A DNA stretch of 64,000 nucleotides from Ilumatobacteraceae bacterium (GTDB lineage Bacteria; Actinomycetota; Acidimicrobiia; Acidimicrobiales; Ilumatobacteraceae). The notes below the pieces were generated by a model. The model worked only from the letters and a program-made list of their open reading frames with translations, did no database searches and was not told the origin of the DNA. Location: contig JALHOG010000001.1 in assembly GCA_022843125.1 (NCBI GenBank), positions 132,088 through 196,087 of the forward strand, read 5' to 3'. The position numbers and the translations under genes are program-made. Of this stretch, positions 15,580-28,155 are shown one piece after another; the first letter of the stretch is position 1; every line of letters starts with the position of its first letter.

Positions 15580-17862
15580 TCAGTTCGTGGTGGCGGCGAT
15601 CGCGCGCCACACCTTCTCCGGTGTGCACGGCATGTCGATGTGCTTGACCCCGAAGTGGCTGATCGCGTCGAGCACGGCGGAGTGAACGGCGGGCGTCGAA
15701 CCGATCGTGCCCGACTCGCCGATGCCCTTCGCCCCGAGCGGGTTCACGAACGTCGCGGTCTCCATCGGGATCCGCTCGACCTGCGGGAGGAGGTCGATCG
15801 AGATCATCGAGTAGTCGGCGAGGTTCGACGTGATCGGGTTGCCGTCGCTGTCGTAGCGCACCTCTTCGTAGAGCGCCTGGGCGACACCCTGGGCCACACC
15901 ACCGTGCACCTGGCCGGCGAGCAGCATCGGGTTGACCATCGTGCCGGCGTCGTCACACGCGATGTGGCGCAGGTGGCGCACCTCGCCGGTCTCGGTGTCG
16001 ACCTCGACCACGGCGACGTGCGAACCGAACGGATACGTCGGCATCTCGGCCTTGAACATCGTGTCTTGGACCAGTTCGCCCGCTTCGGCGACGCCACCCA
16101 GGTCGGCCCACGACTTCGAGACGGCCGGCGCACCGGCGACGTGGAAGGCCCCGCTCGTGGTGTCGAGCACGATGTCGGCCGTGTCGGCCTCGAGCAACCG
16201 GGCGGCGACGGCCTTGGCCTTCTCGACGAGCCCGATCGCTGCCTCGTGGACGGCGACGCCGCCCTGCTGCAGTGACCGCGACCCCATCGTTCCGAGACCG
16301 ACCGGCGTGAGGTCGGTGTCGCCCCAGACGAGGGTGAACTTGTCGATGTCGATGCCGGTCTGCGCACTCGCGATCGTCGACCACGCCGTGTCGTGACCCT
16401 GGCCGTGTGGCGACGTGCCGGTGTAGATGGTGCCGGTGCCGTCGGGGTGGATCTCGATCTTCGCGGCCTCGTCGAGTGTGCCGACACCACCGGTGATCTC
16501 GACGTAGACGCTCACACCGATGCCCAGCAGCTTCGTGTCACCCGCATCGCGGCGGCGCTGCTGCTCGGCGCGGAGCGCACCGTAATCGGCGGCCTCGAGC
16601 GCGATGTCGAGGCTGCCCTCGTAGTCGCCGACGTCGTACGTCTGCCCCGTCGACGTGGTGTGCGGGGCGAGGAACTTGGGGATCAGGTTCTTCCGGCGGA
16701 TGTCGACCGGGTCCATGCCGACCTCGAGCGCGAACAGGTCCATGACCCGCTCGGCGGCGGCGGTGGCCTCGGGGCGGCCGGCGCCGCGGTACGCGACGGT
16801 CGGCGTGGTGTTGGTGATGACGGAGACGCAGTGGCACTCGACGTTCGGGATGTCGTAGACCGCCGACGCCATTACGCGCGTGAAGGCGGCGCCGAGGATG
16901 GTGCCGATCTCGGCGAACCCGCCCGAGTCCTGGTAGAGCTCGAGCCGGAGGTGGGTGATCTTGCCGTCGCGGGTGCCGCCGGCGGTGACCTTCTGGAGCT
17001 GGGCGCGGCCGTGGCCCAGGTTCATCATCGACTCGCTGCGGGTCTCGCGGAAGCGGACGGGGCGACCGGTCTCGCGAGCGAGCACGCCGAGCAGGAGTTC
17101 CTCGGAGTAGACGCCGATCTTGGCGCCGAAGCCGCCACCGACGTCGGGGGTCATCACCCGGACGGCCTCGGGTTCGACGCCCGAGGTGGCGGCGAAGCCC
17201 GGCTTGATGCCCTGGACGTGCTGGCTCGATACCCAGACGAGCAGCCGGCCCTCGTGCCAGACCGCAGCTGCGGCGCGCGGCTCGAGTGGGCACGGTGCCA
17301 CGCGCTGGTTGAGGAACGTCTCGCTGATGACGACCTCGCACCCCTCGAAGAACTCGGGGCCGGTGTTCGACGACCCGCCGAGGAAGTTGGAGTCGAACGA
17401 GGCGTTGCCGCCGGCCCCCTCGTAGATGTGGAGGTCGCTCGCGAGTGACTCTTCCATGTCGATGAGGGCGGGGAGCGGGTCGATGTCGGCGATGATCGCC
17501 TGCGCCGCGTCGACCGCCTGCGCGTACGTTTCGGCGACGACGGCGGCGAGCGGCTCGCCGACCCACCGGACCTTGCCGGATGCGAGCAGGGTGCGCGCGA
17601 TGCCGGGGTTGAACGGCGACGGGGCCGGCTGCAGACCGAGGCTCTCGGCGGTGTACACGCCGATCACGCCGGGCATCCCCGCGGCCTCGTCGACGTCGAT
17701 CGAGTTGATCGTGCCGTGCGCGATCGGCGAACGGGCGTAGACCACCCAGCCCGCGCCCGCGAGGCGGGCGTCGTCGAAGTCGTCCATGTAGACGCCACCG
17801 GTGGTGAGGAACTTCGGGTCCTCCTTGCGGAGCACCTTCTCCCCGAGCACGCTTCCAGCCAC
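15580..17862 (-). CDS. Second molybdenum hydroxylase large subunit, CoxL-like, without S and M partners
   Basis: A 760-residue Mo-binding subunit of the xanthine dehydrogenase / CO dehydrogenase family. It has the [20 protein letters not shown] start, [15 protein letters not shown], the active-site loop AYRGAGR at 357-363, and [17 protein letters not shown] at the C-terminus. The loop again marks form II. No FeS or FAD subunit gene is adjacent, unlike the coxSLM operon 7 kb away; the protein may borrow those subunits or its partners may lie elsewhere. The GTG start is supported by GGGGAG 8 bases upstream. The Nudix gene follows 13 bases downstream. Confidence 0.9.
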   Translation of the reverse strand: MAGSVLGEKVLRKEDPKFLTTGGVYMDDFDDARLAGAGWVVYARSPIAHGTINSIDVDEAAGMPGVIGVYTAESLGLQPAPSPFNPGIARTLLASGKVRWVGEPLAAVVAETYAQAVDAAQAIIADIDPLPALIDMEESLASDLHIYEGAGGNASFDSNFLGGSSNTGPEFFEGCEVVISETFLNQRVAPCPLEPRAAAAVWHEGRLLVWVSSQHVQGIKPGFAATSGVEPEAVRVMTPDVGGGFGAKIGVYSEELLLGVLARETGRPVRFRETRSESMMNLGHGRAQLQKVTAGGTRDGKITHLRLELYQDSGGFAEIGTILGAAFTRVMASAVYDIPNVECHCVSVITNTTPTVAYRGAGRPEATAAAERVMDLFALEVGMDPVDIRRKNLIPKFLAPHTTSTGQTYDVGDYEGSLDIALEAADYGALRAEQQRRRDAGDTKLLGIGVSVYVEITGGVGTLDEAAKIEIHPDGTGTIYTGTSPHGQGHDTAWSTIASAQTGIDIDKFTLVWGDTDLTPVGLGTMGSRSLQQGGVAVHEAAIGLVEKAKAVAARLLEADTADIVLDTTSGAFHVAGAPAVSKSWADLGGVAEAGELVQDTMFKAEMPTYPFGSHVAVVEVDTETGEVRHLRHIACDDAGTMVNPMLLAGQVHGGVAQGVAQALYEEVRYDSDGNPITSNLADYSMISIDLLPQVERIPMETATFVNPLGAKGIGESGTIGSTPAVHSAVLDAISHFGVKHIDMPCTPEKVWRAIAATTN

Positions 17863-17966
17863 GATGTAACTCCCCTGATGTCGTCGAAGTGGAACTGCTC
17901 GAACCGTAGCGCGCCGGTGCGTGAGGAGAGCAGCCGTGCCCGGTTCGCCCCCTGGAGGTGCGTTCG

Positions 17967-18569
17967 TCAGGGGGCGACGGTGGTCGCAGCCGGCACGGGC
18001 GCGGTGACCGCCGCCGTCGCCGGAGCAGTGACCGGAGCAGTGACCGGCGCGGTGACCGGAGCAGTGACCGGAGCAGCGATGGCGGGTGTCATCGCCGGGG
18101 CTCGGCGGACCGCGGTGATGCCCTCGACGAGGCTGTAGGGCCAGCCGTCGGGCAGATCGGTCGGGACGGGCGGAAGTTCGAGGATCGACATGCGAACCTC
18201 GCCCTCCTCGACATAGCCGATCTGTTCGCGAGCCGCTTCGCGGACGCCGTCGTCGGTTCGCAAGCGGGCCACTTCGGTGCGCAGATCGTCGTTGACGGCG
18301 CGGAGCTTGGACAACTGCTCGGAACGCTCGGCGATCTGCTGATCCTGGTCGAACAGCGTCTGGATCGGCAGGACGAAGAGCGCGGCTGCGAGCGCGCCGG
18401 CGATGCCGATCGCAACGAGCGCGAGGAGCACGTTCGACCGGCGCCGCCGGGCGATCCGCCGGTCGATCGGGATCGGGCGACTCAGGTCACCGAGTCGCGA
18501 ACGGCCCCGGTCGGCCGCGCTGGGCGGCACGGCCGGCCGGTCGATCGTGGAGGTGCCCTTCCCGGTCAT
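17967..18569 (-). CDS. FtsB/DivIC-like septum formation initiator with PVTA tail
   Basis: A 200-residue bitopic membrane protein. A basic cytoplasmic part (RRIARRRR) precedes one membrane segment (VLLALVAIGIAGALAAALFV), then a coiled coil (QQIAERSEQLSKLRAVNDDL) and the conserved REAAREQIGYVEEGEV of the FtsB/DivIC family, which joins FtsL and FtsQ at the division site. The C-terminal 40 residues are a low-complexity tail of repeated APVT units, absent from most homologues. ATG 18569 is chosen; the frame is open to 18611. Enolase lies directly upstream (64-base gap), as in mycobacteria. Confidence 0.85.
   Translation of the reverse strand: MTGKGTSTIDRPAVPPSAADRGRSRLGDLSRPIPIDRRIARRRRSNVLLALVAIGIAGALAAALFVLPIQTLFDQDQQIAERSEQLSKLRAVNDDLRTEVARLRTDDGVREAAREQIGYVEEGEVRMSILELPPVPTDLPDGWPYSLVEGITAVRRAPAMTPAIAAPVTAPVTAPVTAPVTAPATAAVTAPVPAATTVAP
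18022..18069. repeat. Four tandem 12-bp units in the FtsB-like gene
   Basis: Four in-frame copies of GGAGCAGTGACC (third with two changes, GGCGCGGTGACC), followed by a partial fifth. They encode the APVT repeats of the C-terminal tail. The unit is a multiple of three, so copy-number change would alter tail length without a frameshift. Confidence 0.85.
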
Positions 18570-18633
18570 CGTGGGACAGTCTGCCAAACTTCGCGCGGTC
18601 CGTGGTGTCACTCGCGCGGTTCGCGCGCAGTGG

Positions 18634-21349
<2,716 letters not shown>

Positions 21350-21433
21350 GCCGACCAGTGTGGCCCTCGACCCGCCCGCGCTCAAGGGCGGCGCTCAGCC
21401 GGTCGATGAAGACGTGTGGCAGTCGCACCGGTG

Positions 21434-22297
21434 ATGCACGATGACGTGGCGACGGATTCGCGCCCGAGCGCCGACCCGACCGCGGCACCCGGACGGCGTC
21501 TCGGTCGCCGAGCGATTCGGCACGAGCCCGTACAGCAGCGACCGGCGCGCGAACTGGCCCAAGCGGAACCGCCATATCCGGGTGCGCGCGTCCTGCGACT
21601 CGCGCTCAGCGCGATGCTCTTCGGGCTCTCGCTGCTCACGCTCGGCGGTGCCGTGCTCATGCTGCTGCTGTGGCAGCAGGACCGTGACGCCGGTGTGCTC
21701 ACCACGCAGGCCGAACGCGCGTGGAACCTGTTCGGCGACCTCGGATCGGTCGAGCGACTCCTCGCGTTCGCGATCGTTCCGGTCGTGCTCGCGTGGAGCG
21801 TCCTCGCGACGTTCAACGTTCGACGCGCCACCGGCCAGCGGCGCAGCCCTGTGATCCCCGCAGTCGCACTCGCGGCTGCGATCGGCGGTGTCTGGTACCT
21901 CGGCGCCGAGCTCGTGGTGCCGGCGGAGGACTGGATCGACCGAAGCATCGGCTACGGGTTGCAGACGATCGCGATCGTGCTCCCGCTGCTTGCGTTCGAG
22001 CGCATCGCGGAGGTCGCGGAGGCCCGGCGCCGTCCGCTGCACGTCACGACGTTCCTCGCGATCACCTTCGTGATCGTGCTGCAGGAAATGGGCGGGTTGT
22101 CGACGGTCACGGCCACCGACGACTCGACCGAGTGGGGCATGCTCGGCGTCAAGCTGGTGATACTGGCGTTGATCCAGGCGCTCGGAGCGCTCGCGGCGAA
22201 CGAAGCCGCACGCGCGATCGAGGACGGCACCCAGCACCGGTACGGGCTGCGCAGCCGCTTCGGCGAGTCGGTCCTGCACCAGGCCGGCCTCGCCTGA
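21434..22297 (+). CDS. Multi-pass membrane protein of unknown function
   Basis: A 287-residue protein with a 50-residue Arg/Pro-rich cytoplasmic head and about five membrane segments: LALSAMLFGLSLLTLGGAVL, LAFAIVPVVLAWSVLATF, VIPAVALAAAIGGVWYLGAE, YGLQTIAIVLPLLAFERI and VTTFLAITFVIVLQ, plus a last hydrophobic stretch before the C-terminus. I do not recognise a family. Start ATG 21434 is chosen; a GTG at 21416 would add six residues. It is divergent from the DUF4032 gene and convergent with mazG, 6 bases from the mazG stop. Confidence 0.75.
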   Translation: MHDDVATDSRPSADPTAAPGRRLGRRAIRHEPVQQRPARELAQAEPPYPGARVLRLALSAMLFGLSLLTLGGAVLMLLLWQQDRDAGVLTTQAERAWNLFGDLGSVERLLAFAIVPVVLAWSVLATFNVRRATGQRRSPVIPAVALAAAIGGVWYLGAELVVPAEDWIDRSIGYGLQTIAIVLPLLAFERIAEVAEARRRPLHVTTFLAITFVIVLQEMGGLSTVTATDDSTEWGMLGVKLVILALIQALGALAANEAARAIEDGTQHRYGLRSRFGESVLHQAGLA

Positions 22298-22303
22298 CGA
22301 CTC

Positions 22304-23788
22304 TCACTCGTCGGCGGTCGACGTGACCTTTGCCTCGTCCCACAGGGCGAGCAGCGTCGCGAGTTCGGCGGTCGTGAGATCGATCCCGCGTCCAGCGGCG
22401 AGCCGCTCGACGATCTCGAAGCGACCCCGGAACGTTCGCGTGGCGGCGCGGAGAGCGGTTTCGGGCTCGACCCCGAGGTGTCGGGCGACGTTGACGACGG
22501 CGAACAGCAGGTCGCCGACCTCGGCGATGACCGCTTCGGCGTCACCTCCGCGGGCGGCCTGCATCACCTCCGCGGTCTCCTCGGCGATCTTCGGCAGTGC
22601 GCCGTCGACGTCGGGCCAGTCGAAACCGGCCTTGGCCGCCTTCTTCTGGACCTTGTGGGCGAGCGCGAGTGCGGGGAGCGAACCGGGGATGCCGTCGAAC
22701 ACCGAGGTGCGCTGCTTCTCGGTCTGCTTGATGGTGTCCCAGTTGGCGAGCACCTGATCGGTTCCATCGACCTCGACCACGTTGCCCTGCTGGTCGGCGA
22801 ACACGTGCGGGTGCCGGCGCACCAGCTTGTCGTGGATGCCGCGCGTGACGTCGGCGATCGTGAACCGGCCCTCCTGCTCGGCGATCGTGGCGTGGAACTC
22901 GATCTGGTACAGCAGATCGCCGAGCTCCTCGATCAGCGCCTCGTCGGTGACGGCATCGTCGGGGTCGAGGTGTTCGATCGCGTCGACCACCTCGTACGTC
23001 TCCTCGACGAGGTACGGGACGAGTGATCGGTGTGTCTGCTCGATGTCCCACGGGCACTGCTCGCGCAGGGTCCGGGCCAGCTGGTGGAACCGCACATAGC
23101 CGTCGGCGACGGGCGCGCCGAGCGACGGGATGAACAACGACGTCAGGTGGTCGGCATCGAGCGACCGGTCCATGTCGGCCCAGGTGGTCTCGACGATTCG
23201 CTCGTCGGGCGTGCCCAACGCGTGGAGCAGCACGACCGGGGTGGTGTCGAGGTCACCGGTGGGGTCGTCGATGCTGAGCTTGATGTCGCTCAGCACCCAG
23301 TTGGCGTGGGTGTGCGCCACGAGCACGGCCCCGGTCGTGCCTGCGGCTGCCGTCGCGAACTCGTGACCGTCGACGAGCCGCACACCCGACTCGACCGGGT
23401 CGATGCCCAGCCGTGCCCAGGCCACGTCGAGGAACGACATCGCCGGGAGCACGGTGCAGCTGATGCGCGGATCTGAACGCAACGCTCGCACCGAGCGCTC
23501 GAGCACGAGGGGAGACCCGGGCACGGCGTACAGCACCTCGCCATGCTCAACTGCCGTGCGGACGACGCGCTCGGTGATCTCGCTGTAGACGTCGGCGAAG
23601 CGGTCGGCCGCCTCGTAGAGGTCGTCGCACGTCACCGCGTCGGGCACGAGGTGGGCGCTCGGGTGGACGCCGGTGCGCAGGATCCGGTTGGTGATCCGAT
23701 CGATCGCAGCGAGGGTCTCGGCGGTGACGTGGTCGGTGCCGCCAGGCCCCAGCCCGACGACGACCACCCGGGCGGTCGGAGCGGGCAT
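22304..23788 (-). CDS. mazG: Tetrapyrrole methylase - MazG fusion (nucleoside triphosphate pyrophosphohydrolase)
   Basis: A 494-residue two-domain protein, YabN-like. Residues 1-225 form a SAM-dependent tetrapyrrole-methylase-like domain (VVVGLGPGGTDHVTAETLAAI, YAVPGSPLVLERSVRAL). The rest is a double MazG domain with EETYEVVDAIE and EELGDLLYQIEFH in the first half and EETAEVMQ and EVGDLLFAVVNVARHL in the second, the metal-binding EExxE/ExxD pattern. MazG hydrolyses non-canonical NTPs. The ATG shares one base with the stop of the foldase gene (TGATG), suggesting coupling. The mfd - mazG - eno neighbourhood recurs in actinobacteria. Confidence 0.9.
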   Translation of the reverse strand: MPAPTARVVVVGLGPGGTDHVTAETLAAIDRITNRILRTGVHPSAHLVPDAVTCDDLYEAADRFADVYSEITERVVRTAVEHGEVLYAVPGSPLVLERSVRALRSDPRISCTVLPAMSFLDVAWARLGIDPVESGVRLVDGHEFATAAAGTTGAVLVAHTHANWVLSDIKLSIDDPTGDLDTTPVVLLHALGTPDERIVETTWADMDRSLDADHLTSLFIPSLGAPVADGYVRFHQLARTLREQCPWDIEQTHRSLVPYLVEETYEVVDAIEHLDPDDAVTDEALIEELGDLLYQIEFHATIAEQEGRFTIADVTRGIHDKLVRRHPHVFADQQGNVVEVDGTDQVLANWDTIKQTEKQRTSVFDGIPGSLPALALAHKVQKKAAKAGFDWPDVDGALPKIAEETAEVMQAARGGDAEAVIAEVGDLLFAVVNVARHLGVEPETALRAATRTFRGRFEIVERLAAGRGIDLTTAELATLLALWDEAKVTSTADE

Positions 23789-24660
23789 CAGCCCACGGGG
23801 ACGACTCGGCCGCTGGTCGACCAGACGCCGTACCGCGGGTCGATCGACACCTCGTAGCGGTCGGAGAGCGTCGAGAACCGGACCGGCACGATCAGGCTGT
23901 CGCGCTCTTCCGGGGCGAGTTCGTCGAGCGGGACCAGGCGGATGACGTGGAAGCCGAACTCCGACTCGACCGGGTCGGTCATCACGCCGACCTCGGCAGC
24001 GAGGGCGGCCTCGACGAACTCGGGAATGAACTGCTGCCCGAACTGGTCGACCCCGGAACAGCCGAGTTGCCCGCCGTTGGCACCCGAGCCGGGGTCGATC
24101 GAGAGGGCGGCCGCGACGTCGGCAAACGGCTGACCGTTCTCGACCTGCGCGATCGCGTCGAGAGCTGCAGCTCGAGTGTCGGTCAGGATGTGCGCAGAGC
24201 ACACGATGCCCGAGGCCTCGGGCCCAGCCGCGTACCTGTCGAGCACGGCGTCGTCGAGCAGCTGCTCGAACGGGAGAGCCGACCACGACTGAGCGGCTGC
24301 ATTCAAGTCTGCGTTGAGACTGGTAAAGGGCGACGCGCCGGCGACCGGTTCTGCGGTCGGTACCTCGGCGCCGAGCGCGGCCAGGTCTGCACGCAGCAGC
24401 TGGTTGGCGACGTAGAAGGACATGACCTGTTCGACCGCGGCGCGGGGCGCCCTGTTGTCGGCCGGCACGAGGAGATCGACAGCCGGCGGGGCGATGCCGG
24501 CGAGCTCCTCGCTGGCGACGAGCTCGGCGAACTCCTCGTCCGTCAGGTCGGTGCCATCCACGCTGGCGGCGATGTCGTTGTCGGACAGGGTGCCGCAGCC
24601 GGTGGCCACGACGGCGGCGATGGCGAGCAGGCTGACGCGGGTGAGGCGGGGGACGATCAC
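23788..24660 (-). CDS. Parvulin-type lipoprotein foldase (PrsA/SurA-like)
   Basis: A 290-residue exported peptidyl-prolyl isomerase. The signal LTRVSLLAIAAVVATGC ends in a lipobox-like ATGC with Cys22. A SurA-N-like helical part follows (VEQVMSFYVANQLLRADLAA), then a parvulin domain: CSAHILTDTRAAALDAIAQV, FADVAAALSIDPGSGANGG and SEFGFHVIRLV. It would help secreted proteins fold outside the membrane. GTG 24660 is chosen over GTG 24669 because TAGCGT (24668-24673) ends 7 bases before it. The gene lies just downstream of mfd and overlaps mazG by one base. Confidence 0.82.
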   Translation of the reverse strand: MIVPRLTRVSLLAIAAVVATGCGTLSDNDIAASVDGTDLTDEEFAELVASEELAGIAPPAVDLLVPADNRAPRAAVEQVMSFYVANQLLRADLAALGAEVPTAEPVAGASPFTSLNADLNAAAQSWSALPFEQLLDDAVLDRYAAGPEASGIVCSAHILTDTRAAALDAIAQVENGQPFADVAAALSIDPGSGANGGQLGCSGVDQFGQQFIPEFVEAALAAEVGVMTDPVESEFGFHVIRLVPLDELAPEERDSLIVPVRFSTLSDRYEVSIDPRYGVWSTSGRVVPVG

Positions 24661-24667
24661 GGCGGCC

Positions 24668-24673
24668 ACGCTA
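24668..24673 (-). promoter_or_regulatory. Leaderless-type -10 box (TAGCGT)
   Basis: TAGCGT on the minus strand, 7 bases before the GTG at 24660. It lies in the short mfd - foldase gap and suggests an extra promoter for the foldase and mazG pair. Confidence 0.4.
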
Positions 24674-24684
24674 CCCGCCCCGGC

Positions 24685-27600
24685 TCACGTGGCCCGGTCT
24701 CCGCCGGAGTCGGGCTCGGCCGGCGGGAACAGCTGCCGGAGGAAGTCGGCGAGGAACCCGGCCGGATCCTGGCCGCGGGGGATCGGGACGACGAGCTGAC
24801 GCTGATCCTCCTTGTGGAGCGCGCCCTTCGACAAGCGCTTCAGCCGCATCGACTCGGACAGCTTGAGTTCGATCGGGGAGAGCCGGGCCTGGCCGCCGTC
24901 GCGTTTCGACCCGGTGATCTGCATGTCGGTGACCCCGAGCCGGTGGCACTCTGCCCGAAGGCGTCCGACGAGCAGGAGGGCCTCGGCCGGCGCGGGCAGC
25001 GGGCCGTACCGATCTTCCCACTCGGCGCGGATGTCGGCCACGGCGTCGGCGCTGGTGACGTCGGCGAGACGGCGGTACGCCTCCAGCCGCAGCTCTTCCT
25101 TGCTGACGTAGTCGGTGGGGAGGAATGCGTCGGTGGGTACATCGAGCTTGATCTCCGCCGGCTGCTTGACCGGCTCGCCCTTCATCTCCGACACCGCCTC
25201 GGTCACCATCTGGCAGTAGAGGTCATAGCCGACGGCAGCGATGTGACCCGACTGCGACTCGCCGAGGAGGTTGCCGGCGCCGCGGATCTCGAGGTCGCGC
25301 ATCGCGATCTTGAACCCGGAGCCGAGCTCGGTGGCCTCGCCGATCGTCTTGAGTCGCTCGTACGCCTCCTCGGTCAGCGTCCGGTCCTCGGGGTGGAACA
25401 GGTAGGCGTAGGCGCGAGAGCCGCTCCGCCCGACACGGCCGCGCAACTGGTGCATCTGACCGAGGCCGAGCAGGTCGGCGCGTTCGACGACCAGGGTGTT
25501 CACGGTCGGCATGTCGATGCCCGACTCGATGATCGTGGTGCACACCAGGACGTCGTAGCGGCCCTCCCAGAAGTCGACCACGACCTGCTCGAGCGTGCCC
25601 TCGTCCATCTGCCCGTGGGCGACGGCGATGCGCGCCTCGGGGACGAGCTGGCGCAGCCGGGCCGCAGCGGTGTCGATCGAGCGCACACGATTGTGGACCC
25701 AGAACACCTGACCCTCGCGCAGCAGCTCGCGGCGGATCGCCTCGACCGCGACGCGCTCGTCGTACGGGCCGACGAACGTCAGGATCGGTTGCCGGTCGGC
25801 GGGTGGCGTCTGCAGCAGCGAGAGGTCGCGAATGCCGACGAGCGACATCTCGAGCGTGCGTGGGATCGGCGTCGCCGAGAGCGTGAGCACGTCGACGTTC
25901 GTCTTGAGCTTCTTGATCTGCTCCTTGTGCTGCACGCCGAAGCGTTGCTCCTCGTCGACGACGAGCAGGCCGAGGTCTTTGAAGACGATGTCGGCCGTGA
26001 GCAGACGGTGGGTGCCGATCACGCAGTCGATCTCGCCCGATCGCAGCCCTTCGAGCACCTGCTTGGCCTCGCGAGCGGTGAGGAAGCGCGAGAGCACCTC
26101 GACGCGGATCGGGTAACCGGCGAAACGGTCGGCGAAGGTGTTGCCGTGCTGGCTCGCCAGCAGGGTCGTAGGGGCGAGCACGGCGACCTGTTTGCCCTCC
26201 TGGATCGCCTTGAACGCCGCCCGGATCGCGACCTCGGTCTTGCCGAAGCCGACGTCACCGCACACCAGGCGGTCCATCGGGTAGGCCCGTTCCATGTCGC
26301 CCTTGATGTCGTCGATCGCGCGTTTCTGGTCGGGCGTCTCGACGTACGGGAAGGCCTCCTCCATCTCGCGCTGCCACGGCGTGTCCTGCCCGAAGGCGTG
26401 TCCGCTCGCGTTGACGCGCGTCTGATAGAGCACGACGAGCTCCTGCGCGATCTCGCGCACCGCCGACCGGACCCGGCTCTTCGATTTCGCGAAGTCGCTG
26501 CCGCCGAGCCGATGCAGTGCGGGTGCTTCGCCGCCGACGTACTGGCGCAGCGTGTCGATCTGGTCGGACGGCACATAGAGCTTGTCGCCACCCTTGTACG
26601 CGACGAGCAGGTAGTCGCGCTCGACACCGCCGATGGTCCGCTTGACCATGCCCTCGTAGTGGCCGACGCCGTGGATGTGGTGCACCACGTAGTTGCCGGG
26701 CTTGAGATCCTCGAAGGTGGTGGTGCCCTGCCGCTGGCGAGGCCGCGAGGCGCGGTGTGCCCTGCGTCGGCCGGTGAGGTCGGCCTCGGCGACGATCGCG
26801 AGCTTCGCGTTGGGGATCGTGCACCCGCGGTGGATCGGGGCGACCACGATCGCTCCGGTGCCGGGCTTGCCGGGCCCGTCGAGCACCCGGAAATCGAGCT
26901 CGTGGTCGAGCAGGATCTCGCGGAGGCGGCCGGCCGAACCGGTGCCGTCGGCTGCGACCGTGACCGTGTAGCCCTGGGCGAGCAGCGCGGCGAGGCGTTG
27001 CGTGAGGCCGCTGCCGTCGCCACCGACGGGCCCCCATCCCGATGCGAGCACGACCGGGGTGTCGGGGGTCTCTGGGCTCGAGTCGATGGTCCAGAACGCG
27101 CCGACGGTGGCGAGCAGCCGGTCGGGTTCGGCATGCAGCCGTGGGAACTCCTTGTCGGCATCGCGTGCCCACGTGGACGCGAGGGCCTTCGCGAGGTCGT
27201 CCTCCTCGGCGAGCAGCTCGGTGGCGCGATCGCGCATGCGGCGCGGCTCGACGAGGAGCACCTTGGCGGTGTCGGGGAGGAGGTCGGTGAGGAGCTGGTC
27301 GTCGTCGACGAGCCACGGGACCCATGACTCCATGCCGTCGAAGTGGGCGCCCTCGGCGAGCCGCTCCCAGTGCTCGCGCCCCCACGGCTCGGTCGCGACC
27401 AGACGCGCGGCCCGCTCGCGGACGCTCGTCGTCGGCGTGAGCTCGCGGGCCGGGAAGATGGTGGCGCCCGCCAGGTCGGCGAGCGAGCGCTGATCCATCA
27501 CCGAGAACGTGGTGAGTCGATCGACCTCGTCCCCCCAGAGATCGATGCGGATCGGAGCATCGGCCGTGGACGGGAACACGTCGACGATCGCGCCACGCCG

Positions 27601-28155
27601 GGCGAACTCGCCGCGATGCTCCACCAGTTCCTCGCGGCGATAGCCGAACGCGACGAGCCGGGCACCGAGCTCGTCGGGATCGACGATCGCGTTGGGGGCG
27701 ACGGCGATCGGCTCGGTCTGGGCTGCGCCCGGGCCGAGCTTCTGCAACAGCGCCCGCACTCCGGCGACGATGATGCGCGGCCGGCGATCGGGTTGGCGGA
27801 GCCGCCAGAGCAGCTCGAGCCGCTGGCCCATGGTCTCGACGGCCGGGCTCACCCGCTCGAACGGCAGGGTCTCCCACGCGGGGAACAGCACGACGTCGTC
27901 GCGCCCGAGGAACTGCTGGAGATCGTCGGCCAGTTGGGCTGCCATGGTCCCGGTGGGGCAGGCGACGACGATCGGACTGCGATCCGACAGGTGCGCCAGT
28001 GCGGCGATCGACACCGGTCGCGCGACCTCGGCGATCGCGAGCCGGGCGTTCGGCTCACCGAGCGCTCGGGTGAGACCGGGCTCGTCGCGCAGGAGCGGCG
28101 CCAGGGCGGCGAGCGGGGCTGCGGCGGGCGCGCCGGTTCGTGTGTCAGCGGCCAT
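24685..28155 (-). CDS. mfd: Transcription-repair coupling factor Mfd
   Basis: A 1156-residue DNA translocase that removes RNA polymerase stalled at lesions and recruits UvrA. The UvrB-like N-terminus includes VACPTGTMAAQLADDLQQFL. The RNA-polymerase-interacting domain follows (FEDLKPGNYVVHHIHGVGHY). The helicase core has VCGDVGFGKTEVAIRAAFKA (Walker A), LLVVDEEQRFGVQHKE (DEEQ box) and LTLSATPIPRTLEMSL (motif III). Next come IESGIDMPTVNTLVVERAD and LRGRVGRSGSRAYAYL. The C-terminal TRCF domain is complete. ATG 28155 overlaps the end of pth by 11 bases. Size is normal. Confidence 0.96.
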   Translation of the reverse strand: MAADTRTGAPAAAPLAALAPLLRDEPGLTRALGEPNARLAIAEVARPVSIAALAHLSDRSPIVVACPTGTMAAQLADDLQQFLGRDDVVLFPAWETLPFERVSPAVETMGQRLELLWRLRQPDRRPRIIVAGVRALLQKLGPGAAQTEPIAVAPNAIVDPDELGARLVAFGYRREELVEHRGEFARRGAIVDVFPSTADAPIRIDLWGDEVDRLTTFSVMDQRSLADLAGATIFPARELTPTTSVRERAARLVATEPWGREHWERLAEGAHFDGMESWVPWLVDDDQLLTDLLPDTAKVLLVEPRRMRDRATELLAEEDDLAKALASTWARDADKEFPRLHAEPDRLLATVGAFWTIDSSPETPDTPVVLASGWGPVGGDGSGLTQRLAALLAQGYTVTVAADGTGSAGRLREILLDHELDFRVLDGPGKPGTGAIVVAPIHRGCTIPNAKLAIVAEADLTGRRRAHRASRPRQRQGTTTFEDLKPGNYVVHHIHGVGHYEGMVKRTIGGVERDYLLVAYKGGDKLYVPSDQIDTLRQYVGGEAPALHRLGGSDFAKSKSRVRSAVREIAQELVVLYQTRVNASGHAFGQDTPWQREMEEAFPYVETPDQKRAIDDIKGDMERAYPMDRLVCGDVGFGKTEVAIRAAFKAIQEGKQVAVLAPTTLLASQHGNTFADRFAGYPIRVEVLSRFLTAREAKQVLEGLRSGEIDCVIGTHRLLTADIVFKDLGLLVVDEEQRFGVQHKEQIKKLKTNVDVLTLSATPIPRTLEMSLVGIRDLSLLQTPPADRQPILTFVGPYDERVAVEAIRRELLREGQVFWVHNRVRSIDTAAARLRQLVPEARIAVAHGQMDEGTLEQVVVDFWEGRYDVLVCTTIIESGIDMPTVNTLVVERADLLGLGQMHQLRGRVGRSGSRAYAYLFHPEDRTLTEEAYERLKTIGEATELGSGFKIAMRDLEIRGAGNLLGESQSGHIAAVGYDLYCQMVTEAVSEMKGEPVKQPAEIKLDVPTDAFLPTDYVSKEELRLEAYRRLADVTSADAVADIRAEWEDRYGPLPAPAEALLLVGRLRAECHRLGVTDMQITGSKRDGGQARLSPIELKLSESMRLKRLSKGALHKEDQRQLVVPIPRGQDPAGFLADFLRQLFPPAEPDSGGDRAT

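Noticed and set aside
23947..27327. A 1126-residue plus-strand open frame opposite mfd and the foldase gene.
   Set aside because: Entirely antisense to mfd, whose motifs are intact; composition is that of a mirrored frame.
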